Of a stretch of DNA of 64,000 nucleotides, positions 34,526 through 46,064 are shown piece by piece. Numbering within the stretch: position 1 is the first letter of the stretch; every line of letters starts with the position of its first letter. Position numbers and translations under genes: made by a program. The notes under the pieces are model-generated. The model did no database searches, had not been told where the DNA came from, and saw nothing but the letters and a program-made list of their open reading frames with translations. Where the stretch lies: NCBI RefSeq assembly GCF_000471905.2, contig NW_006500353.1, forward strand, positions 1,381,253 to 1,445,252, read 5' to 3'. This DNA comes from Amborella trichopoda (lineage: Eukaryota; Streptophyta; Magnoliopsida; Amborellales; Amborellaceae).

Positions 34526-35820
34526 ACAAACCTCTCTTTTAACTTTGAAATCAGTCAATAATGGAACACCCCCATCCGTCCTGTTCTACATTCAATGGCC
34601 AAAAATGATTGTGGCATCCTTCTGTTAAAGTTCAATCACTCTATTACATTACTCTCTCTCTACAGACAATGGTAAGGTGCACTATACCATTGTCTGGTCC
34701 GCCTATGATAGTGAGCGCCAAATTCAAATTCAATGGAGCCAGCACCATCATGGTGGACCGGAGATATAGGTAAGTTATGGTAGCTACAAATATGGGCGGT
34801 TATTGTGACTGACACTAGCAGGAGTTGGCAATTTGGTGGCTTCAATGCAAGTCATGCTCTAGGGCTAGCTGATATATGTTATCCTGTTTTTCAATTCAAA
34901 AGTTTTACTTCGAAGATTTATATAAACCCTAGACCTAGACCCTTATCGGAAATTTGGTGCGACATGCCTCATAATTGAATGGAATAATAAAATTGGGCCA
35001 CCGCCCTTTTTGACCATTGCATATACCCTTGTGTGTATGTGTTCATCCGAGTGATGCATAAGAAGACTGAACTTAATCGGTAAGTAACATCAAAGCCACA
35101 CAGTTAAGCTAATGGCCTATAGTCCAGTCCTCTATGTCTCTAGTTCTCTCTCCATACAATAAAATAGGGAAATTTATCAATATATATCTAACATTTAAAT
35201 TATTTAATATTTTGCCCTAATTTTGATAAATTTCAAAACCTAGTTTGATGTGTGATATGATGGCTATTTGAAATTTGGTTAAAAGAAGATGGGCAATTTG
35301 AAACTAGACAAAAAATTATGGGTTAAATGTTATATATTTATAAAGTACAGTTTAATAAACGTAAGGTTAATATCTAGTAATTCGTGTTATTGGTGACCTA
35401 GTAACTATAGTTATCAACATCATGCATAACATGTAAATCAACTCAACAGAGTTAGTTGATAACTAGTCATCTTAAACCAGGGTGAGCCATGTACTTTTAT
35501 GGACTCATCAACTTACATGATGTAGAACTACAGATAAAAATAAATAAAAAACAAATTTGCATGATGGAGAACTCCTATAAGAACCTTAGGAGTTTAAGAA
35601 GTATTGAATGAAGAAAAATGGTTAAAAAAGGCCTAGACTTTATTGAAAAAGCAAAGCTTCCCCTCGAACTTTATTGAAAATTGCAGTTCTAGATCGGGGG
35701 ACTTTTAAATCGTTCATACCGGCCTTGACCATTATGATTACAAAAAAAATATTAGAATTTCAAGACCTAAAAAACAAAATTTCAAAACATATTCTAGGAA
35801 ATGTTTTTGTAGCCCAATTA
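34526..35820. other. no gene recognised
   Basis: Short open frames only; AT-rich. Confidence 0.3.
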
Positions 35821-35824
35821 ATTA

Positions 35825-36065
35825 AGGGTGCAACCTTACACAATCCAATTGAGGCACCTCCAAATTTTATACATGTAATTTTGGTGTAAAAAAATTCTTA
35901 GGATTATCTAAAAATCTATTTTCATATCTAATCATAGAAATTTAAACTTTAAAAATAGTTAAAATTAAGTAGATCTATAAACATATGAAAATCTTGAAGA
36001 AGGATGATCTAGATAATGTATTGCAAGATGCACTATGTCTGGGACAGGAAAAAAAAAAAAAAAAG

Positions 36066-36118
<53 letters not shown>

Positions 36119-36370
36119 GACATCTCGTATACAAGTATAGTATACTAATTAGTTAGGGTTTTTACAATTAATTTAAACTTTACCTTTTACGATAGTTATT
36201 TTGAGGTGCATCTGTAATTCTACTANNNNNNNNNNNNNNNNNNNNATCTCGATATCAAGATGATCAATTAGAGGGTTTTTCAATATTTAAACTACCTTTT
36301 TCGATAGATTTTTGAGGTGCATCTGTAATTCTACATTTTAAGGTTACAACCTTACATAAAATTTTCCTAT
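35825..36370. repeat. MITE family A copies with AT microsatellite and gap
   Basis: Family A sequence on both sides of an AT microsatellite (about 36067-36118) and of the 20-base gap. The right part repeats the left-arm signature GGTGCATCTGTAATTCTAC twice (about 36204 and 36317), so two partial copies lie together or the gap joins a duplicated end. Confidence 0.55.
36226..36245. other. assembly gap (20 N)
   Basis: Twenty unknown bases. It lies beside the AT microsatellite and between two copies of the same family A arm. The gap length may be nominal. Confidence 0.99.
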
Positions 36371-36374
36371 TAAT

Positions 36375-37540
36375 TAATAGACCGTCCATTTTAGTGAGAT
36401 GTATAGATCGAGACCTTTAAATGATGTTTTTTCCTTTTAAAAATTTTCAGATAGTTTTATTATTATTAGATTAATGATATTGAAAAATAAAAATTGATTT
36501 GAATTCATAAAGGCCTAGATCTAGGATGCAAATTGATTTTTTTCTTTTTTTTTCTTTTGAGATCGACTATTAGGATTAATGTGTACAAAATTTAGGGCCA
36601 TACAAATGTCACAAATAAAATTTCCTAGAAGTGTGGTTTTATTATATTACAATATCACTGTGACATGACATCATTCCTCTCTCTTTATATATATATATAA
36701 ATATAGAGAGAGGACCCTGTAGAGAGAGAGGCTATTGTAAGTCCCTAATCTGCAAAATATTGCTTATCTGCAGAATATTGCAGGTAGTCCAAATAAAAAT
36801 ATAAAATATGAATATATACAAAATATGTGACGTAAAAAGTCACCATTTTCGGCTGTTTATATCAACTCCTCTCCTTAAATTCGGCCAAATCAGGCCTATG
36901 CTACATGTGTGTAAGAGTCTTTTTCGGTTTGGAGAGAAAAATGAAGCAATTCGGTACTTCGACCGATCCGATAAAAGACTTCGTATTTTTTTTAATTTAA
37001 TTTAATATAAATAACTAATTTATTTAGATATAAAATATATAGAAATAATGGAAAATTTTAAAATTTTAAAAAATTAAAATTAAAAATAAAAAAAAATACT
37101 TTTATATAGCTATTTCTTTGCTAGCCGAAGCAGACCCGAATCTGATCGAAGCAGCCTGAAGCGGCCCGAATCTAACTGAAGCGGCCCGAATCTAACCGAA
37201 GCGGCAAGGCCATGTTTCATTTTGCATCGGTTTATGCCTAAAATCCGAAGGAAGCGAAGTGAATTTGATAACACCGGTGTATCCTAACCTGGTGGTATGG
37301 AGCTCTGTTTTATACCTTCATCATAGTTTCTGTTCTCATGTATTGGTAAACAAGATAAACAGTTACAAATTGTAAGATTATAACCCATATAAATGTGATC
37401 ATTAGTGCCTAAAAACTCAATAAGTTAATTAAAAATGTTGAATCACAATGCTTGTAGTGAGTTTCGAATAATAAAATATTACTAGTAAACAGTTGCTTGA
37501 ATGCATCATATGTTCGCGCCGACTTTGAGAAAACAACACA
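36375..37540. other. non-genic DNA with a short tandem repeat
   Basis: At about 37126-37207 a 20 bp unit (GAAGCGGCCCGAATCTAACT type) is repeated about four times, two of them nearly identical. Surrounding CCGAAGC/TTCGG motifs suggest a worn MITE. No gene was recognised. Confidence 0.45.
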
Positions 37541-37548
37541 GTTGCAAT

Positions 37549-37902
37549 CAGTGTTCGAAAAATTGAAACCTGCCAAGGGCAGGATCCGAGTAACCGGTAA
37601 ACTGGGCGATTCAACCCAGCCGGTTCAAAAAGTGTCAAAAAAAATTATAATTTTTTTTTAAAAAAAAAATGAAAAGTATATTGCATGATTAAATAAAGCA
37701 TTTCCAAATGAAGTTGACAAAGTAGTGAAAAAAACTGGATTAAAAAATGGGTTTGTGCCTAAAGGTATTTCGAAATTTTTAAAAAAAGATGAAAAAATAT
37801 AAAAATATGTATCTATCGCCGAAACACTTTCCAATCTTTGCCGAAATTGATAAAAAAAATTTTAAAAACACATTTCAGACAAATCCTTTATATTTTGGGA
37901 TT

Positions 37903-37941
<39 letters not shown>

Positions 37942-38024
37942 AAAACAAAAACCGGATTGGCCAGTGCCTAGTTCCGGTTTGACCAGCCGGTTCTGAGTTG
38001 GACTAACCGAGTTTGTGAACACTG
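37549..38024. mobile_element. hAT-type MITE with exact 8 bp target duplication
   Basis: 476 bp starting CAGTGTTCGAAAA and ending TTTGTGAACACTG (inverted tips). The identical 8 bp GTTGCAAT lies directly on both sides (37541-37548 and 38025-38032), as hAT insertions leave. The subterminal parts carry GGTAAACTGG/CCGGTT motifs. An AT microsatellite (about 37903-37938) has grown inside. It has no coding content. A diverged relative is at 40625-41111. Confidence 0.9.
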
Positions 38025-38032
38025 GTTGCAAT

Positions 38033-40030
38033 TAAAGGCCAAACTTCAAATAGTTGTATGCAGCTTAAATCTTAACATTTCCAATTTAAGACAAGTTCTT
38101 TTGGTTTAGTACGTGGTAGACTCCATACTAACATCTTATTTACCTCCAATTGTTTTCTCTCACAGTGCAGCACTTCCTAGTGGAAGAAGGAAGGTATTTT
38201 TTATTGCAACCTGTGTTTATGTTCAAAACCACAATACATTCAAAACTATTGGATAACAATGAATTTTCGAATTTCATGGTAGGCTTTGTTACAGTGTTTT
38301 TTTCATTATATTCCAGCTAAAAATGCTTAGAGTCATGGCCTCCGAGTTGCTGACAAGTTAGAGAACGAAAATGTTTTTCAAATGCCCACATGTTTAGAAC
38401 CTTGCAAGCCTTTCTTTATTTCTATTTTATTTGTAGTAGTTATTCTAAGTGTACACGTCTTTTACTGCTATTTTGGTCTTCTTCATAATGTCCTAAAGGA
38501 AAGAATTTTCGTAAATTTGTAATTAAAAATCTAAAAACACATTCTCACTTCTTGTTCTTACAGAGTTCATGCTTTGAGAATAATCAAGCTTTGTTCAAAA
38601 CTTTACTAACTACCAAATTGATTTATTTGGTTTCATCAAACTTCTAAATTTCAATGAATTTCGAAGGAACATAACTTTTTTCCCTGTTGGACAAAGACAA
38701 TCTTGGATAATTTTGAAATTAAACATATTTTCTTGGTGACTGATTACTCAGTTAATTCATAATCGGTGAGTTCATAAAGAATTTCTAATTCGGATTTAGG
38801 AAGCTTATCTCTGATCGGTACAAGGTCTTAAGAAAAAATTTGCCTGTGAATGACAGTTTTCTACATATAGTAGAAAGTTTTATACTTGGTTTTCTTCATG
38901 CAGCAAATGGTTAGTTTTACTCAGTTCCAGACGGCCCCAGATCAAGCTATCCCACACAGAAGCCAGAACATCTTCAACTATAGCTTATATTCTATAGAAA
39001 GTTAGAATGTTTTGGTGTATGGTTTCTGTTAAATTTCGCCTTAGTTTTGTTAATGTAATGCAACTATTGATCAATGCCCTTATCATATAATGCGAAGATA
39101 AATCTCCCAGTGACATTGAGATCATATATATTTTAATCCTAAGGATTTTACTCACAAATTCAACCGAAGTCGCAACCAAATGTTAGCCATCCATCATATG
39201 GACATTTCCGTGTCTCATTTCAATTTCCATAAAGATTCAAGTTCTTAAAAATTTATCTTTTTAAGAATTTTCCAGATTTGAACAAAATTTGGACTTAGCT
39301 ACAGGTTTTCTATATTCTGAAATCTGAGCATTTTGATGTTCTTAAAAAATTTTGAACACCAAACCTTATATAGCACAACCACCCAAATCTTGAACCATAA
39401 ATAAGATTCCATGTTCCACATTTCAAATCAGCTTTTTTGACTTATGATGGATGAGGCATGTCTTCCACCTACCTTGAGCTTTGTATTTGATTCCTATTTA
39501 CTAATAGAAGGAGAAAACTTGAACAGATTTTACCAAAAGAGTGCATTGTCGTTATATGTTGAAAATCACTATTCATATAGTCAATTGTCTCAATAGGAAA
39601 TAGAATTTGATAATGAGTCCAATATGTCTCACCCATAGTAGAAAATTAGCTAAGCTGTAATAATGAGAATACAAACAAGAGGCGTTGGTCTCTTTCCACT
39701 ATCATAATTGGGGTCCTTTTATTCTTGCTAATGAAAGGGAAAATCTCATGAAATTTTCAAATATGGGAGGAAATTAGAGAAACTTCTCAATTATTAAGAT
39801 TTTTAAGAAAACTTTGTCTAAGAAGATCAAAGTGGGTATGATTTGGTGTAGTGGTAAACCACAAACCATGAAATGCAAAGGGTAATCCCGTAATTTGTAG
39901 GGTTTAAACTATTTAGATATGGGGCAGCTTTTTGCTAACTCAGATTAAGAAGCTTATGAGTTTGTGATTAGTGAAAATACATGAAGGCCTTCTTAAACAA
40001 ATATGATACGCTCTTAGGAAATACATCGAT
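38033..40030. other. no gene recognised
   Basis: Two kilobases of AT-rich DNA with only short open frames and no repeat family match within the window. Confidence 0.35.
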
Positions 40031-40036
40031 TGCCGG

Positions 40037-40370
40037 TGTTATTAGGATTGGATTGGCCATTGAACAGGTGAAGGCTATAGTCCAGTCAAAATTGGTCAGA
40101 TTTCTAGACGAACTTGTTCTGAATTTAAAAAGACGTAAAAAATATATGAATAATAGTTAAAAATATAGTTTATAAGAAGAAAAAAAGGCTGCCCAAGTTC
40201 ATTTGGTTAGTGGAATGGATCGAAACCAATTGGTTGGACCTGTCAAAATTGGTCAAACACTTGTTTTGACTGATTTTTATCAAGCTCAATTTTCATTTTG
40301 GACAAGCCAGCCAAAGACAATGGAGGACAGTCCGACTGGTAGAACTGTTGTCCAATCCGATCTTGATAAC
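40037..40370. mobile_element. MITE family C, short copy
   Basis: Left end GTTATTAGGATTGGATTGG; right end, reversed, GTTATCAAGATCGGATTGG, about 16 of 19 positions alike. The interior holds repeated AAAATTGGTCA motifs. Ends resemble the element at 46065-46770. Confidence 0.6.
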
Positions 40371-40624
40371 TATATTTATTGGGCACCCAATATTGTGGAT
40401 TATCTCTTACAAAATTTCCATTGGTGATATTCCTTTCCCATGTTGGCTACACGAAAACAAGCAATACTATACCTAGTTTGGAGTTTCCACGTGTCTTTAT
40501 GTACGGTTAATTCATATGAATCGAGAGATATCCAGTCATTTGATCTTGATTGAAGAGATCGATGTGAGCTGATAATCAAATCATACATTAATTATAGCTT
40601 GACAAATACAATTGACACTAGCTC

Positions 40625-41111
40625 AATTTTCGAAAAATCGAACAGGCCAAAGGCTGGGTTCTAGTAACAGGTAAACCAGCTGGTTCAACTGGTCTAATCA
40701 AGAAATCCCGGCCAGTCCAAAAAGTGTTAAAAAATACAAAAAAATGTAAAAATATAAAAAATATATTTTAAACATGATTAAACAAAACACATCCAAATGA
40801 AGTTGAAAAATATTGAAAAATGGATTTTAAAAAATTGATTTGTGCCCAAAGATATTTTTGAAATTTTCCAAAAAAAGATGAGAAAATATAAAAACAAGTA
40901 TTCATGACCAAAACATTTTCTAGTCTTCTTCAAAATGATAAAAAAATATTTAAAAACACATTACAAACAAATCCATTTTTTTTGAAATTTTGTATATTTT
41001 TTCTGATTTTGTTTTAAAGAATATATCAGCCATACCACCAAAACCGGATCAGCCAATGGTTCCAATTTGACCGGCCGGTTTTGAGTTGGACCGACCGAGT
41101 TCACAAACACT
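40625..41111. mobile_element. hAT-type MITE, diverged relative
   Basis: Parallels the 37549-38024 element block by block: TTTTCGAAAAATCGAACAGG start, GGTAAACCAGC, an AAAAAGTGT stretch, TGAAGTTGA, and CCGGCCGGTTTTGAGTTGGA near the right end. The tips and target duplication are worn. Confidence 0.65.
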
Positions 41112-41157
41112 CCACTTTTTTTAATATAGCTAGCCTATTACATTAGAGCAAGCTTTC

Positions 41158-41640
41158 TATGCTTCCTTTACTGCATAGAAGTTCTATCCTCCCCTTTATC
41201 CAACCGTCCATTCTGAAGGGAGAGCTAGGATTCCCCCAATCACAATGTCACGCCTCTACACTATTTTATTTTAAATTTTTTTCTATAAACTATTTTGACA
41301 CCAAATTTTGGACAGCCATTCCTCTATTAAACTCACACTAGTGAAAAATTTTTTAAAAATATTTTCAATAAAATAAAATGACCAAAATACCACTGAAAAT
41401 TTCAAGGGGTATTTTGGTCATTATATTTTATAAAAAAAATATTTTTAATATTTTTTCATAAGTGTGTCCATTGAGAAGATGATACATACCAAATTTCATA
41501 TTCATACAATTTGTATAAAAATAACTAAAAATAAAATAGACTTCGGATCTAAGATCAAATGGTGAGTGGCTCTCTTGGTCAAAATTGAATGGCTGGATGG
41601 TAGGGGGAGGATAGAACTTCTATGCTATAAGGGAAACATA
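41158..41640. mobile_element. MITE family K with about 55 bp inverted ends
   Basis: The left end reads TGCTTCCTTTACTGCATAG then AAGTTCTATCCTCCCC; the right end reversed reads TGTTTCCCTTATAGCATAG then AAGTTCTATCCTCCCCC. The match continues into CATCCAGCC-type sequence. A central palindrome pairs GACCAAAATACC with GGTATTTTGGTC. A TA dinucleotide bounds both ends. Non-coding, about 480 bp. Tc1/Mariner- or PIF-type origin is possible, but the target duplication is too short to decide. Confidence 0.75.
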
Positions 41641-42159
41641 CAAACCTTTCCCATTCCATTATGCTGGGCTCACTTATGATCAAGATCAAATGGCCATGGT
41701 TCTCAAGCCACATATAAATTTTTAAGTGAACATAGACAAGCACAAAGATTTCCCTAGTTTCAAATGCCATTGTTATCTTTCCTCCCTTGCTTTTGTGCAA
41801 CATTCTTCCTTCATCTCTACGTAAGAACTGGTTTATAGTTGTATGCATATGGTTAATTTAATCCTTGTAGCAACATAGAAGAAAAGCAAGTTGTTTGGTT
41901 GCCATACATGTTGAGTTGAGATGATAGAACAGGGGCAGAGGCGGTTAGGAGAATATTGGTGGGTTTGACAATAACCAGCATGTGATGTAAGGGAAAGTGA
42001 TGAACATTGCGTGGGTTGCCTTGCAAACACAAATGGGAAAGCATGCAAAGGTGGCGTGTATGAGAGAGAGAGGGTTACTAGCATTAAGAAATGCTCAAAA
42101 GATATAAGGAGATAAAAGGAGACCAATTCAGAGCTATTAAGAAATACCAGAGAAAGAGA

Positions 42160-42420
42160 GAGAGTGTATGTTGGTCATGTGGGTAGAGAGAGAAAGTTGG
42201 TGCGTTGGTAATGTGGGTAGAGAGAGAGGGTATGTTGGTCATGTGAAGAGAGAGATAGAGTAAGAGGGAATGGCTGTGTTGGTTATGTGGATAGAGAGAG
42301 AGAGGGTGTGTTGGCCATGTGGAGAGGGAGAGAGAGGGAGAGTGGTTGTGTTGGTCATGTGTAGAGAGGGAGAGTGTGTTGTGGTCATGTGGAGAGAGAG
42401 AGAGGAGAGAGAGGGAGAGG
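42160..42420. repeat. GA-rich minisatellite 1 (TGTTGGTCATGTGG units)
   Basis: About seven irregular copies of a TGTTGGTCATGTGG-AGAGAGAG unit, varying in the length of the GA run. It lies about 1.5 kb upstream of the HECATE-like gene. Confidence 0.75.
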
Positions 42421-42430
42421 CTAAGAAAAT

Positions 42431-42582
42431 GGGCTGAATAGCACCCAATGTAGAGAGAGAGCATAAGATAATGGGTTGAATATCACCCAATGTAGAGAGA
42501 GAGAGTGGGTTGAATAGCACCCAATGTAGAGAGAGAGAGTGGGTTGAATAGCACCCAATGTAGAGAGAGAGTCTAAGAAAGT
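42431..42582. repeat. GA-rich minisatellite 2 (34/42 bp units)
   Basis: Four copies of GGGTTGAATAGCACCCAATG plus TAGAGAGAGAG start at 42431, 42473, 42507 and 42541. The two inner 34 bp units are nearly identical; the outer ones are 42 bp. Confidence 0.85.
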
Positions 42583-42589
42583 GGAGTTG

Positions 42590-43165
42590 GATAGCACCAA
42601 AGGTGCCCAACAACCCCCTCGAGACTTGTGGAGATGCGACCAACTTAGGTGAGGTATGCGATGAGAGAGAAAGAAGAAAGATAGTTTTGCCAAAAACCTA
42701 AGAAACTCTCCCACCCACGAAATGGAAGGAAACACCCACATGGAATCAAGAAACATGGGGAATAATAAACACCTTGAAGAGTCCCTCAAGCATAACCTGT
42801 TTAGGGTTTTGGGGGTGGGTGAAGAAAAAGGCCCTAGGGAATTGATTGCTTGCCATCGTCACCCCTACAATGTAGAGAGAGAAAGAGATGCCTACAAGTT
42901 AGAGAGAGAGAAGAGGGCTAGAGTTAGAGAGAGAGAGAAACCCTAGGGATGTGTAAAAGCCTGCAAATGTTCACGAGGAGCATAGCTGGACCCTGGATCC
43001 TTGCGGGTCCCTTCCCTATCTTGCTTCATTTCTTAATGTTGCATGAGGACACCATACCCTAATTCAGTAAACAAAATGCAAAAAAGAGGACTCCCACTTG
43101 ACCCAAAGTTTTTCATGTAATTATTGGCTTGCTTTCATCTCTCTCCCACCCCCTTATATTAATAC
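42590..43165. other. GA-rich flank, no gene
   Basis: GA-rich on the + strand as far as about 42945, then ordinary sequence. A 74-codon open frame at 42722-42946 ends in repeated Arg/Glu from the GA tract and is probably chance. Confidence 0.35.
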
Positions 43166-43169
43166 TTAA

Positions 43170-43863
43170 CCCATTCCACGTCTTTTATTCATTCAACTCC
43201 CACATTCTCATCTACCTCCTTCAATCTCTCTCTCTCTCTCTCTCTTATTCATTCAACCCGCACATCTCTCTCTCTTATTCATTCAACCCGCACATCTCTC
43301 TCTCTCTCTTATTCATTCAACCCCACATCCTCTCTCTCTCTCTCTTATTCATTCAACCCCCACATCCTCCCTTAGCTCCTTGAATTTTACTCTATCTCTA
43401 AAACAACACTAGCTCTCTAAAAAACACACACTCTCTCCCTAAAACACGCACTCTCTTTCCCTCCTTCTCCCCTAGGTCATTGAATCTCTCTCTCTCTAAA
43501 ACACGCACTAGCTCTATCTCACACACAGACTGGCACTCTCTCTCAAGACACACACCATCTCTTTCTCTCTAACACTCTTGCACTCTCTCTCTCGCTCTCA
43601 AAGCACACAATAGCACTCTCTCTCAAGACACACTAGCTCTCTCTCTCTCAAAACACACACACACTCACAATACGAGAAGATTCCCACTACTTTGCCCTCG
43701 AATATCCATTCTCTTTCTCTTCATTACACTCTCCCTCCCCCTTCTCTTGCTCTCAATCTTGAAGGCTTCTCTTATTCTTGCTCCCTTTCATCTTCTCTCT
43801 CCTTTGGATCTCTCTCTCTAACACAAATACAGGCTCCAAGTAGACCCATCACTTGACACCACC
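43170..43863 (+). promoter_or_regulatory. CT-rich promoter/leader of the HECATE-like gene
   Basis: Nearly 700 bp of CT-repeat DNA leads up to the start codon. At 43170-43372 five copies of TTATTCATTCAACCC are separated by CT runs (about 34 bp period). Long CT tracts are known in plant promoters and leaders and are targets of BASIC PENTACYSTEINE-type GAGA-binding proteins, so regulation by them is possible but inferred. A TTATATTAA stretch at about 43155 could be a TATA box. Confidence 0.5.
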
Positions 43864-44526
43864 ATGAGAGAGCGATTCCAGCCATGGTCGAAACCCCTAC
43901 TTGATCAAATTCCCTTTGAATTGTCACACAAAGAGGACTGCATCCCTCACTCCAATCCCCAACAATTCTCATACCACAACCATTGCTTCAATCCTGAGAC
44001 CCCAAGTGATCTTATCGCCGGGAGGATGCATTGCGATGTGGAGAGAGAAGGTAATATCGGTACCCTCATGGAGAGCCAAGGGCATGTAGAGAGAGATGAT
44101 GACGTTGGTGCCATCAAAGAGATGATGTACAGGATTGCTGCAATGCGGCCGGTAGATATCGATCCGATCTCGATCCCAAAACCCCAACGTCGAAATGTTA
44201 GGATCTCAAAAGACCCGCAAAGTGTGGCTGCTCGGCATAGGAGAGAGAAAATAAGCCAAAGGATCAGAATTTTGCAGAGGCTTGTACCAGGAGGGACCAA
44301 GATGGACACAGCTTCCATGTTAGAAGAGGCCATTCACTATGTTAAGTTCCTGAAGAAACAGGTGCAAGAGCTCCAGTCGAATCAGTGCTCGCCAAGTGGA
44401 GGTGGAGGACACTTGGGACCCATCCATTGGTCGATCGCTCATGACCTCATGCCACCTGGTGCTTCCACGGCATCTGCGGGAGCCCCTGGTGCGATTAACA
44501 GTGGGATTAGTGGCTATTGTGATTAA
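43864..44526 (+). CDS. HECATE-like bHLH transcription factor
   Basis: One uninterrupted exon, 220 codons plus TAA, starting at the ATG after the CT-rich leader (ACCACCATGAGAG context). Residues 85-101 ([17 protein letters not shown]) match the conserved motif before the bHLH of HECATE proteins. Residues 110-170 form the b[22 protein letters not shown], then [20 protein letters not shown] and [20 protein letters not shown]. Ala replaces the usual E-box-contacting Glu (AARHRR), as in the HEC/INDEHISCENT group (subgroup VIIIb). The C-terminus is Gly/Ala/Pro-rich. HEC proteins are nuclear regulators of gynoecium and stem-cell development that pair with other bHLH factors; the exact HEC1/2/3 relation cannot be set here. 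Confidence 0.93.
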   Translation: MRERFQPWSKPLLDQIPFELSHKEDCIPHSNPQQFSYHNHCFNPETPSDLIAGRMHCDVEREGNIGTLMESQGHVERDDDVGAIKEMMYRIAAMRPVDIDPISIPKPQRRNVRISKDPQSVAARHRREKISQRIRILQRLVPGGTKMDTASMLEEAIHYVKFLKKQVQELQSNQCSPSGGGGHLGPIHWSIAHDLMPPGASTASAGAPGAINSGISGYCD

Positions 44527-44805
44527 GAAGTAATTAGTGCTACTAATCGTTGTAATATTATGAAGGTGGTGAGTAGTTAATGGATGATTTATATTTGTTC
44601 ATCATCCATTTGTTGAAAGACATGGTCGTTACTAGGAATCCTTTTGATTGTGGAGTTCGTTAGTAATTGAACTTAATTGTTTAGTATTATTAACTAAGTA
44701 ATATACTAGCATGAATCATAGAATAATAGTTCTTGGTTGCTCATTATGTGTGCAGAGAGCGAGACAGAGAAAGAGTATCGAAGCAATTGTTTGTTATTGT
44801 TAACT
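44527..44805. other. 3' flank of the HECATE-like gene
   Basis: AT-rich sequence with no clear poly(A) signal that I can single out. Confidence 0.35.
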
Positions 44806-44807
44806 AG

Positions 44808-45110
44808 ACACACCTTCAAATAGTGCCAAGAAATGTTTACTATAAATCTTTGTGATAACCTTAAAACATATTTTCATCTTTAATTATAAAATTTAAAGCT
44901 TAACAAATAGTGTAGATCAAACAAATCTATGTAAACTTGAAAATCTTGAAATGTCTAAAAATGCGTTACACGATGCACTATTTTCAAAACTTAAAATCTA
45001 TTTTTTTCTCATGTCCATGTATCTCGATGTCGAGACTACGAATTTAAAGATATGTAAGCATCAAAACAACCTTTTCTAGTGAAATTGGTTAGGTGGGCTC
45101 TAATCAGCAG
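44808..45110. repeat. MITE family A, copy in the HECATE 3' flank
   Basis: Contains AAATTTAAAGCTTAACAAAT, the GATCAAACAAATCTATGTAA block and the ATGTATCTCGATGTCGAGAC core, ending GGTGGGCTCTAATC. Ends are partial. Confidence 0.6.
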
Positions 45111-45114
45111 TTAA

Positions 45115-46053
45115 TGATTTATAGATATCGTTTGTTGGTTGCTTATTGAGTGTGTAGAGAGAGAAAGAGATGAACTAATTTATAGATATCATTTGTTGGT
45201 TGCTTATTGAGTGGGTAAGAGAGAGAGAGAGATGAACTAATTGTTTATTGCTTATTAGGCACGAAGAATAGAATTTAAGTACCTATTGTTAACCAGGAAG
45301 TATGTTAAACGAGCATTTAATGAATCATACAGAATCACAGCTGTCGGTTGCTTATTGCGTGTATAGTGAGAGGAGTTCCTAAATTAAAATATAGGCAAAG
45401 AGAGAGAGAGATAGAGTTCTTGCTTTAAATTATGAAACAAACCATTGAAGAGAGAAATCAACAGAATGATAGACATGCATGTGACAATGGGTAGTTACGA
45501 TTTTGTTGACTTCGATTTTGTTGACTTAAGGGTTCACTGATCTTAAAATCCTTACTTTCAGTTATCTCTTTGTAGTTTGTATTTCTTATATAATATACAG
45601 AGAGAGGGAGAGAGAGCTTAAGGAAACATCACGTTTGAAGAGAGAGTAATCTTGGGATAAATGGTGATGAGAGAGGGAACTTAGGGGGATACATGGTAAT
45701 CAGAGAGAGAGAGACCGTTCATCATAGTGAAGGGTGGTAAGATCTTGATAGGTTTAGAGGCAATCGATGCCGTAAGCTTAATGATTGCACATGGTGCAAT
45801 TTTCAATGGGAGCCCTAATGATGGGGTGCATTGCTTAAAAGTCAGAGCCCCTAGGCTTTTGAGGAAATATAATATCTTACTAATAAAAACAGCGCAAAAA
45901 TTTTCTATTTTTTTAAGGCAACCATTGATACAAGTTGAGAAAAGATTATATGGGTGTGTAAAGTATGCTATGGTACATGTAGCACACAAACAATATACGG
46001 CTTACAGGTTTGAAGCAATCCCATGCTTGAATCTATCAATCGAGGTATATGTA
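45115..46053. other. GA-repeat-rich DNA, no gene confirmed
   Basis: Several GAGAGA runs (about 45155, 45218, 45400, 45600, 45700). A duplicated stretch GATATCGTTTGTTGGTTGCT occurs at about 45123 and 45184. The 120-codon open frame at 45727-46089 begins with ordinary-looking protein (KGGKILIGLEAIDAVSL), but I recognise no family, and its end lies in the next MITE. Confidence 0.35.
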
Positions 46054-46064
46054 GTTGAGAACAT

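Noticed and set aside
42084-42789. Overlapping open frames of 122-134 codons on the minus strand
   Set aside because: They are translations of the GA/CT minisatellites (Ser/Leu repeats) and not genes.
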